From Synechococcus sp. HW_metabat.54 (lineage in GTDB: Bacteria > Cyanobacteriota > Cyanobacteriia > PCC-6307 > Cyanobiaceae), in the NCBI GenBank assembly GCA_018623675.1, contig JAAZVJ010000064.1, positions 1-6,066 on the forward strand: a stretch of 6,066 bases of DNA, read 5' to 3'. Below are positions 1 through 5,055 of this stretch, one piece after another; position 1 is the first letter of the stretch, and every line of letters begins with the position of its first letter. The notes beneath the pieces were generated by a model. It did no database searches. It had not been told where the DNA came from and saw only the letters and a program-made list of their open reading frames with translations. The position numbers were made by a program, and so were the translations under genes.

Positions 1-130
1 GATGAGCTCTCCGCACTGATGGATTCCCAGGTGCGATCGAGATAGGTCACGAACGGTCGATAGTTCTCCGATAAGCCTGGGGCAAGCGCAGTTCTAGCGC
101 TGTGTCCGCCGACACCACCACCTCAACCAT
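1..130 (-). pseudogene. Possible frame-disrupted start of an unidentified gene, running off the left edge
   Basis: I do not recognise this gene. On the minus strand, an ATG at 130-128 (or the GTG at 115-113, which has GAGG at 124-121 five bases upstream) opens a frame containing VSADTALELRLPQAY and ending at TGA 49-47. From roughly base 82 leftward, a second minus frame, open to the window edge, ends in FVTYLDRTWESISAESS. Both stretches look protein-like, and a single-base insertion anywhere between about 82 and 50 would join them; the run of four C (79-82, minus strand) is one candidate slip site. The joined product would start with a beta-strand-like segment, then LRLP, then a helix with YLDR. 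This faintly recalls the N-terminus of cyanobacterial DUF1997 proteins, but that is a guess. The alternatives are a sequencing error, chance open frames, or a plus-strand gene tail (frame 1 is open until TAG 43-45). Most of the gene would lie outside the window. Confidence 0.25.
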
Positions 131-131
131 G

Positions 132-170
132 GGGTTCAACCGTTGGGTTCAACCGTTGGGTTCAACCGTG
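132..170. repeat. Three tandem 13-bp repeats
   Basis: Units GGGTTCAACCGTT at 132-144 and 145-157, and GGGTTCAACCGTG at 158-170, are identical apart from the last base. A decayed partial match (TCAACC at 123-128, then TG at 130-131) precedes them at the same period. Each unit contains the interrupted palindrome GGTT-C-AACC, and each junction between units contains CAAC-C-GTTG, so the array can fold into short alternating hairpins. It begins 5 bp past the stop of the Nif11-like gene, read on the minus strand. The period is not a multiple of three and stops interrupt the frames, so it is probably noncoding. Its role is unknown; it could be slippage-derived or part of a 3' end structure. Confidence 0.93.
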
Positions 171-175
171 GCCGA

Positions 176-421
176 TTAACCCTGAATGAAATGACGCAGC
201 TTGCGGGACTCTTGGGCCGCCTGCTGCTGAAGCTGCGCCGACGAACTCTTGCCTTGCTCACGCTGCTGAGCAGCGAACACATCAGCTTCGGTCACCGTTA
301 ATCCGCGTTCCGCCGCCAGATCGATGAGCGACTCCAGATCCAAGGGTCCTGCCATCCGTTGCGCCAAGACGGGATCCTGCGCGCGCAAGGCCAACAATTG
401 GTCCAGATCGGCCAGTGCCAT
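176..421 (-). CDS. Nif11-domain small protein
   Basis: This is an 81-residue acidic to neutral protein without signal peptide or membrane segment. Residues 1-50 fit the Nif11 domain pattern seen in cyanobacterial Nif11-like peptides: an N-terminal helix (LDQLLALRAQDPVLAQRM, residues 6-23, with the typical D-P-x-L spacing), then a second helix around LIDLAAERGL, then the turn TVTEADVFAAQ. In the family this domain occurs as the leader of RiPP peptide precursors or as a free-standing small protein of unknown role. Here the tail (residues 51-81) is Gln/Ser/Ala-rich and ends LRHFIQG. It lacks the Gly-Gly-type cleavage site and a Cys/Ser/Thr-rich core, and no modification or export gene is in view, so a stand-alone role is likelier than a peptide precursor. 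A TGA directly precedes the ATG in frame, so this is the most upstream start; no good ribosome-binding site is visible. It is divergent from the membrane coiled-coil gene. Confidence 0.75.
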   Translation of the reverse strand: MALADLDQLLALRAQDPVLAQRMAGPLDLESLIDLAAERGLTVTEADVFAAQQREQGKSSSAQLQQQAAQESRKLRHFIQG

Positions 422-495
422 TCACACGTTGCATCGTGGCTCCCATCTTGGAGGCAAAGCTGCTACCACTGACGCAACGAGAGCAAGGTCTGCGC
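422..495. promoter_or_regulatory. Divergent spacer between Nif11-like and membrane coiled-coil genes
   Basis: These 74 bp must supply the 5' ends of both divergent genes if each has its own promoter. I could not find a convincing -35/-10 pair for either direction by eye. On the plus strand, AAGG at 485-488 sits 7 bases before the ATG at 496 and is a plausible ribosome-binding site. On the minus strand, GGGAG lies about 18 bases before the Nif11 start, which is too far to be a normal one. The promoter assignment rests on gene orientation only. Confidence 0.35.
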
Positions 496-825
496 ATGCA
501 GTGGAAACCAACGGCCTTGATGCTCCTGCCTGTGGCGACCATGAGCATGCTTGCGGTGCTCTTCCTGGTGCTTTGGCAGGCATTCGCTCAACAAACAACC
601 AGCATCAACCGTCTTCAGAAGCGGATCGGCGAGCTCGAGCAAAGCCTCCAAGAAAACCCAGCCGTCAGCAGCCAACTGCTCGAGCAGCAACTGCAACAGC
701 TGCAGCGCAACCAACGGGAACTCGACGATCGCATCAGCCGCATGGCACGTCGCAACGATGATCGAAGCCAGAACACACTGAACCCAAGCACCGGTGCGTT
801 CAGCGACGACGAGTTCTTTCGCTGA
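496..825 (+). CDS. Small membrane-anchored coiled-coil protein, unknown function
   Basis: I do not recognise a named family. The 109-residue product has a short N-terminus (MQWKPT), one hydrophobic helix at about residues 8-31, and then a Gln/Glu/Leu-rich stretch at about 35-82 with heptad-like spacing (SINRLQKRIGELEQSL, LLEQQLQQLQRNQRELDDRI) that predicts a coiled coil. It ends with a polar Arg/Asn/Asp tail finishing FSDDEFFR. It is therefore probably a single-pass inner or thylakoid membrane protein whose helix bundle faces one compartment; by the positive-inside rule the orientation is unclear. The frame is open upstream to a GTG at 415, but that start lacks a ribosome-binding site, would overlap the Nif11-like gene and would put 27 extra residues before the membrane helix. 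ATG 496 has AAGG 7 bases upstream, so I chose it. The stop codon abuts the stop of the convergent permease gene, leaving no space for a separate terminator. Confidence 0.72.
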   Translation: MQWKPTALMLLPVATMSMLAVLFLVLWQAFAQQTTSINRLQKRIGELEQSLQENPAVSSQLLEQQLQQLQRNQRELDDRISRMARRNDDRSQNTLNPSTGAFSDDEFFR

Positions 826-1662
826 TCAACCTTTCACCGCATCACTACTGGCGCTCGGAAGAATGAAGCGTTGAAGTAACACAAACAACACCAACACAGG
901 CAAGATCGACACCACCGACCCGGCGGCAACGATTCTCCAATCGAGCGAAAAACTGCTGGAGAGCTGTTGAAGACCAAGGGGCAAGGTGTAAAGACCAGGG
1001 TCATCAAGAATCACCAGGGGCCAGAGAAAATCGCTCCAAGTGCCGATAAACACAAACACGCCCAAGGTGATCAAATCGGCCCGAGCGGCCGGAATCATCA
1101 CGTTCCACCATTCCCCGAGTTTGCTGCAGCCATCAATCCGGGCCGCCTCTTCCAGCTCCACCGGCACAGCCAGAAAACTCTGGCGCAGCAAATAGAGGCC
1201 AAAGGCAGTGGCTGCTTGCGGAATCACCAAGGCCAACAAGGTGTTGCGCAACCCGAGCTGAACCATGAGCAGGTACAGGGGGATCATCACCACCTGAAAG
1301 GGAATCAGGATCGTGGCGACCACCAGTGCCAACACAAAACCTCGCCCGGCAAAGCGCATGCGCGCCAACGGGTAGGCAGCCAGCGAGCAAAACAAGAGAT
1401 TGGCGACGACCGCCAAGCCACTCACGATCGTGCTGTTGAGCAGATACTGCGCGAGAGGATTCTCCCCAAACAGACGCCCATAAGCATCCAGACTGGGCTG
1501 GGAAGGCCAAAGCGCTGGAGGGGAAGAAAAAATATCTTCACTGGGTCCCTTCAGCGATGTGCTCACGAGCCACAACAAGGGCACCAGCACCACGAGCGCC
1601 AGCAGGATCAACAACAGCAACTGCAGAACAGCACCAACCCGTGAACGCGCGGAAGCAGGCAT
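826..1662 (-). CDS. Sugar ABC transporter permease, MalG/CUT1 type
   Basis: This is a 278-residue inner-membrane subunit of a binding-protein-dependent importer. Hydrophobic segments lie at about residues 11-33, 76-98, 108-130, 139-158, 197-217 and 246-267, six in total as in MalG-like permeases. The cytoplasmic EAA loop, which docks the ATPase, is visible at about 171-191 (EEAARIDGCS, then G, then MIPAARA). The early PLLWLVSTSLKGPSEDIF and the late GTWSDFLWPL-VILDD are typical of the CUT1 carbohydrate family, and the length matches. The substrate cannot be read from the sequence. In picocyanobacteria a plausible role is uptake of sugars or of glucosylglycerol/sucrose as compatible solutes (GgtD-like). 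No ATPase, binding protein or partner MalF-type permease is in the window, and nothing follows downstream on this strand, so partners must be elsewhere. It starts 5 bp after the leuA stop without an obvious ribosome-binding site, which suggests translational coupling to leuA. Confidence 0.88.
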   Translation of the reverse strand: MPASARSRVGAVLQLLLLILLALVVLVPLLWLVSTSLKGPSEDIFSSPPALWPSQPSLDAYGRLFGENPLAQYLLNSTIVSGLAVVANLLFCSLAAYPLARMRFAGRGFVLALVVATILIPFQVVMIPLYLLMVQLGLRNTLLALVIPQAATAFGLYLLRQSFLAVPVELEEAARIDGCSKLGEWWNVMIPAARADLITLGVFVFIGTWSDFLWPLVILDDPGLYTLPLGLQQLSSSFSLDWRIVAAGSVVSILPVLVLFVLLQRFILPSASSDAVKG

Positions 1663-1667
1663 TGCGG

Positions 1668-3293
1668 TTACAGGCTCGGACGACCAGCAGTGACTTCAGC
1701 GGCATCCCGCTGGGGATGAATCTGTGGATGGTGCTGACCAGCCACGAGGCGATTGAGGGCATTCACAAAAGCCTGGGCTGCGGCCACAACGACATCCGTA
1801 TCAGCGGAGTGTCCTGAATACAGCTGTCCATCCCGACGGAGGCGGATGGTGACCTCTCCCATGGCATCGATGCCCTCAGTCACCGACTTCACCGAGAACT
1901 CCACCAGTTCATTGGGCTCACAAGCCAGAGCATTGAGTGCCCTGCAGACCGCATCAACGGGGCCAGTACCAATCGACGCTGCACTTTGTTCTTGGCCTTC
2001 CTCATCCGCAAGGGTCACCGTGGCGGTGGGCTGAAGGCTGCTGCCACAACTCACCTGCACCAGCTTGAGCTGATAGCGGGCCTCCGGCTGCTGCACCTGC
2101 TCACTCACGATCGCTTCGAGGTCACGGTCTGTGATCTCTCGCTTGCGGTCAGCCAAGTCTTTAAAGCGGGCAAAAGCCTCATCAAGGTCTTCGCGGCTGA
2201 GGTCGTAACCCAGCTCTTCCAAGCGGGCACGCACAGCGCTACGGCCGCTGAGCTTGCCGAGGGAGATGCGGTTATCGCTGAGGCCCACCGTCTTGGCATC
2301 CACAATTTCGTAGGTGAGCCGGTTCTTCAGCACCCCGTCTTGATGAATCCCCGACTCATGGGCAAAGGCATTCGCCCCAACAATGGCCTTGTTCGGCTGC
2401 ACCACCATGCCGGTGAGGTTGGACACCAGGCGTGATGTCTTGGTGATCTCTTCGGTGCGCACGGCCGTCAGTGGCGTTGGGGAGTCTTCCTCTCGACCAA
2501 AGAACGGGTTGTAGTAGCGGCGACGCACGTGCAGTGCCATCACCAATTCTTCAAGGGCTGCGTTGCCAGCCCGTTCGCCGATGCCATTAATGGTGCATTC
2601 GAGCTGGCGAGCGCCGCTTTTCACGGCCTCGAGAAAGTTGGCAACAGCCAAGCCCAGGTCATTGTGACCATGCACCGACAACACCGCTTCATTGATGTTG
2701 GGCACGTTCTGATCGATGCCGGCAATCAGAGCACCAAATTCAGAAGGGGTGGTGTATCCGACCGTGTCAGGGATATTGATGGTGCTGGCACCTGCTGCAA
2801 TCGCGGCCTCGATCACCTCGTACAGGAACTCAGGATCGCTGCGACCCGCGTCTTCACAGGAGAACTCCACGTCATCCACGAGAGAGCGGGCATAGGCCAC
2901 CATTTCCGGCACAATCGCCAACACCTCTTTGCGTGTCTTGCGCAACTTGTGCTCGAGGTGGATGTCGCTGGTGGCGATAAACGTGTGAATCCGTCGGCGT
3001 GGCGCTGGAGCCACGGCGTCTGCACAGGCCTTGATGTCGGCACGAGAGGCCCGGGCCAAGCCACAAATAATGGGGCCGTTTTCGCCACCAACCTGCTGAG
3101 CAATGCGCTGCACCGCAGCGAAATCACCAGGGCTTGCAAAGGGGAAGCCAGCCTCGATCACATCCACGCCGAGACGGGCCAGCTGCTGCGCGATCGCCAG
3201 CTTCTCCTCAAGGTTGAGGCTGGCTCCAGGAGATTGTTCACCATCCCTCAGGGTGGTGTCGAAGATCAATACGCGGCCTGGATCCTTGGCCAT
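1668..3293 (-). CDS. leuA: 2-isopropylmalate synthase
   Basis: LeuA condenses acetyl-CoA with 2-oxoisovalerate to 2-isopropylmalate, the committed step of leucine synthesis, in the cytosol. The 541-residue length fits the bacterial enzyme (type 1, about 510-540). The catalytic barrel starts at residue 8 with [15 protein letters not shown] (metal ligand Asp12, catalytic-site Arg16). HGHND at 208-212 supplies the two metal-binding histidines, and NGIGERAGN at 236-244 holds the other ligand region. [11 protein letters not shown] (310-320) lies in the linker subdomain. The C-terminal regulatory domain, about 395-520, carries [15 protein letters not shown] and, later, [26 protein letters not shown], which in this family binds leucine for feedback inhibition. 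The domain appears intact, so inhibition by leucine is expected. ATG 3293 has CGAGG 5 bases upstream, a good ribosome-binding site. The gene is followed at 5 bp by a sugar permease gene of unrelated function and is divergent from the GH57 gene. Confidence 0.97.
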   Translation of the reverse strand: MAKDPGRVLIFDTTLRDGEQSPGASLNLEEKLAIAQQLARLGVDVIEAGFPFASPGDFAAVQRIAQQVGGENGPIICGLARASRADIKACADAVAPAPRRRIHTFIATSDIHLEHKLRKTRKEVLAIVPEMVAYARSLVDDVEFSCEDAGRSDPEFLYEVIEAAIAAGASTINIPDTVGYTTPSEFGALIAGIDQNVPNINEAVLSVHGHNDLGLAVANFLEAVKSGARQLECTINGIGERAGNAALEELVMALHVRRRYYNPFFGREEDSPTPLTAVRTEEITKTSRLVSNLTGMVVQPNKAIVGANAFAHESGIHQDGVLKNRLTYEIVDAKTVGLSDNRISLGKLSGRSAVRARLEELGYDLSREDLDEAFARFKDLADRKREITDRDLEAIVSEQVQQPEARYQLKLVQVSCGSSLQPTATVTLADEEGQEQSAASIGTGPVDAVCRALNALACEPNELVEFSVKSVTEGIDAMGEVTIRLRRDGQLYSGHSADTDVVVAAAQAFVNALNRLVAGQHHPQIHPQRDAAEVTAGRPSL

Positions 3294-3421
3294 GGCAACC
3301 TCGAGAGGGGCTTTAGTCGGAATGACTATGAGTTAGTCCAGTCTAAGCGAGTGGGCGTAACGAAACCTGCCAAAGCAAACGGGAATTACCAGTACATTCA
3401 TCCGATCGATTGGGAGGCAGC
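3294..3421. promoter_or_regulatory. Divergent intergenic region between leuA and the GH57 gene
   Basis: These 128 bp must hold the promoters of both genes. The leuA ribosome-binding site is at 3299-3303 (CGAGG on the minus strand). A cluster of related short sites occurs in the leuA leader: TTAGTC at 3313-3318, its complement in GACTA at 3324-3328, TTAGTC again at 3333-3338, and AGTC at 3340-3343 within GTCTAA. These could be regulator half-sites or a weak 5-bp hairpin (3314-3318 with 3324-3328). On the plus strand TACATT at 3393-3398 is a possible -10 for the GH57 gene, without a clear -35. No transcription-factor match is claimed. Confidence 0.5.
3412..3417 (+). promoter_or_regulatory. Ribosome-binding site deciding the GH57 start
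   Basis: GGGAGG at 3412-3417 (the first G belongs to a TTG codon at 3410-3412) is the strongest Shine-Dalgarno match upstream of the GH57 catalytic region. It lies 4 bases before TTG 3422. The frame contains no ATG or GTG between the upstream stop (3344-3346) and the conserved HAHLPYV motif, so a TTG start is required. TTG 3410 overlaps the Shine-Dalgarno itself and has none of its own, which favours 3422. Confidence 0.6.
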
Positions 3422-5005
3422 TTGGACAACGGGGCACTCGCTCTTGTTCTCCACGCCCACCTTCCCTATGTGCGGGCGACAGAACAAAACTCTCTGGAAG
3501 AGGACTGGTTTTTCCAGGCACTGATTGAGTGTTATCTGCCTCTGCTTGAAACCCTGGAGTCGGCAGCGGCCGACCCACATCAGCAGCCCCAGCTGACGAT
3601 GGGCACCTCGCCCACCCTGCTGTCACTGCTGGCGGACCAAACCCTTCATGAACGCTTTCCCAGCTGGATCGAGGCACGGCTCAGACTGCTAAAAGAGGCC
3701 CCCGCCGATCGCCGGGAAGCCGCTGAGCACCTGAATGCAACCAGCGAACGCCACCTCGCCAGCTGGCGAGCCTGCAACGGCAACCTGATCGGAAGACTGG
3801 CCGCCTTACAGCAGCAGGGAGTGCTCGACCTGCTGACCTGCGGAGCCACCCATGGCTACCTGCCATTGCTGAGGGAACACCCTGAAGCCGTGCGGGCCCA
3901 ACTGCGCACCGCGGTGCGCGAACACCACCGCCTGATCGGCACCCGCCCCCTCGGCATCTGGCTTCCGGAGTGTGCCTATTACGAAGGGCTTGAAGGCTTC
4001 ATGCGCGATGCCGGCCTGCGCTACGCCGTGCTGGATGGCCATGGATTGCTGCATGCCAAGCCACGCCCTCGTTATGGGGTCTACGCCCCCATCTGCAGTC
4101 GTCAAGGCGTGGCGTTTTTTGGACGTGACAGCGACGCCACCCTTCCTGTGTGGTCCGCGAAGGATGGCTACCCCGGCGATCCGGTGTACCGCGAGTTTCA
4201 TCGCGACCTGGGTTGGGACCTTCCCCCCGAGCGCATCGCAGCCCATGGCCTCCCAAGCCAACGCCCCCTGGGCCTGAAGTTGCACAGAGTGAGCAGCCAG
4301 AGTGCGCCTCTCGACGCCAAGCAGCCCTATGAACCGCAACAGGCTCTTGATCGCACCACCCACCATGCCCAGCATTTCCTGAAGGGGCGCCGGCGCCAAC
4401 TCGACACCCTGCAGAACGGCATGGGCAAGCCTCCCCTACTGGTGGCCCCTTTCGACGCCGAGCTGTTTGGTCATTGGTGGTTTGAAGGCCCCGCATTTTT
4501 GGGCGAACTCTTTCGCCAGGGGCCGATCGAAGGGGTGGACTTCACCAGCCTTCGGAATGCACTGAGTGGAACTCCAAGCCTGCAAGTGTGCGACCCCTGC
4601 CCCTCCAGCTGGGGGCGAGGCGGCTTTCACGATTACTGGCTCAACGACACCAATGCCTGGATCGTTCCCGAATGGAGCAAGGCGGGAGCCGCCATGGTGG
4701 AGCGCTGCAGCCGTGGGGTGGGGAGCGAAGCTGATTTACGACTGCTGAATCAAGCGGGCCGCGAACTGCTTCTGGCCCAGTCGAGTGACTGGAGCTTCAT
4801 TCTGCGATCGGGCACCACCACAGAACTGGCTAAGGAGCGGGTGCAGCGCCACCTGGGACGCTTCTGGCGACTGATGGCAGCCATCGATCGAACAGAAGAG
4901 CTACCCGAAGGCTGGCTCGAAGAGGTCGAAGCGGAAGATGCCCTGTTCCCGCTGATCCAACCCACCGACTGGGCACGGATCAACAGCGCCACGGCAGTCC
5001 CTTAG
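3422..5005 (+). CDS. GH57 alpha-glucan branching enzyme or related glycoside hydrolase
   Basis: The product (527 residues from TTG 3422; 531 if TTG 3410 is used) is a cytosolic family-57 glycoside hydrolase acting on alpha-1,4-glucan such as glycogen. Numbered from 3422, the GH57 motifs are LHAHLPYV near residue 10-17, GATHGYLPLL at 141-150, and GIWLPECAYYEG at 178-189 with the likely nucleophile Glu183. VWSAKDGYPGD and YREFHRDLGWDL lie between 243 and 267. VAPFDAELFGHWWFEGP at 341-357 carries the likely acid Asp345. A helical C-terminal domain (about 400-527) follows, with SDWSFILRSG resembling the DUF1957-type region of GH57 branching enzymes. Length and motifs match the Thermococcus/Thermus branching-enzyme type (about 525-560 residues) better than the longer 4-alpha-glucanotransferases. 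Whether it branches or mainly hydrolyses cannot be settled by eye. No other glycogen gene is nearby. It is divergent from leuA and convergent with crtL. Confidence 0.88.
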   Translation: MDNGALALVLHAHLPYVRATEQNSLEEDWFFQALIECYLPLLETLESAAADPHQQPQLTMGTSPTLLSLLADQTLHERFPSWIEARLRLLKEAPADRREAAEHLNATSERHLASWRACNGNLIGRLAALQQQGVLDLLTCGATHGYLPLLREHPEAVRAQLRTAVREHHRLIGTRPLGIWLPECAYYEGLEGFMRDAGLRYAVLDGHGLLHAKPRPRYGVYAPICSRQGVAFFGRDSDATLPVWSAKDGYPGDPVYREFHRDLGWDLPPERIAAHGLPSQRPLGLKLHRVSSQSAPLDAKQPYEPQQALDRTTHHAQHFLKGRRRQLDTLQNGMGKPPLLVAPFDAELFGHWWFEGPAFLGELFRQGPIEGVDFTSLRNALSGTPSLQVCDPCPSSWGRGGFHDYWLNDTNAWIVPEWSKAGAAMVERCSRGVGSEADLRLLNQAGRELLLAQSSDWSFILRSGTTTELAKERVQRHLGRFWRLMAAIDRTEELPEGWLEEVEAEDALFPLIQPTDWARINSATAVP

Positions 5006-5013
5006 TTGAGGGA
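4998..5013. repeat. Small hairpin over the GH57 stop codon, first copy of a duplicated element
   Basis: TCCCTTAGTTGAGGGA spans the GH57 TAG stop (5003-5005). TCCCT pairs with AGGGA, with a T-G wobble extending the stem, around the loop AGTT. The same 16 bases, with one change, recur at 5032-5047 inside the larger hairpin, 34 bp further on. This looks like a local duplication. Confidence 0.8.
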
Positions 5014-5027
5014 TCTCTGAAGGAAAG

Positions 5028-5051
5028 CTTCTCCCTCAGTTGAGGGAGAAG
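5028..5051. terminator. Hairpin between convergent GH57 and crtL genes, probable bidirectional terminator
   Basis: CTTCTCCCTC (5028-5037) and GAGGGAGAAG (5042-5051) form a perfect 10-bp stem with the loop AGTT. It begins 22 bp after the GH57 stop and 4 bp after the crtL stop, which is where a shared terminator would sit. Neither side has a strong run of T: the minus-strand exit reads CTTTCCTTC and the plus-strand exit ACTCTCAAAA. It may therefore terminate weakly or act as a 3'-end stabilising stem. The stem position is certain; the function is inferred from placement. Confidence 0.72.
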
Positions 5052-5055
5052 ACTC

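Noticed and set aside
1..45. C-terminal tail of a plus-strand gene (DELSALMDSQVRSR, stop at 43-45)
   Set aside because: Fourteen codons are too few to support a call; kept only as an alternative to the minus-strand frames.
132..170. tRNA T-loop-like GGTTCAA sequences
   Set aside because: The motif is part of a 13-bp tandem repeat, and no cloverleaf, acceptor stem or anticodon arm surrounds it.
132..170. CRISPR array
   Set aside because: The units are directly adjacent with no spacers and are far too short.
415..495. GTG 415 as start of the membrane coiled-coil protein
   Set aside because: It has no ribosome-binding site, overlaps the Nif11-like coding start and adds an implausible 27-residue extension ahead of the membrane helix; ATG 496 has AAGG at good spacing.
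788..797. GCACCGGTGC palindrome near the end of the coiled-coil gene
   Set aside because: It is a short GC-rich palindrome inside coding sequence with no loop and no T run, so not a credible terminator.
967..1644. Long plus-strand open frame opposite the permease gene
   Set aside because: It is rich in His/Gln/Lys with no domain, lies fully antisense to a clear ABC permease with six membrane helices and an EAA loop, and is explained by codon bias of the opposite strand.
2529..3524. 331-codon plus-strand open frame opposite leuA and its leader
   Set aside because: It is antisense to the catalytic part of leuA, has no recognisable motif, and overlaps the GH57 start in another frame.
3806..4399. 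Minus-strand open frame of 197 codons opposite the GH57 gene
   Set aside because: It is antisense to the region with the GH57 catalytic motifs and has no independent start signal or domain.
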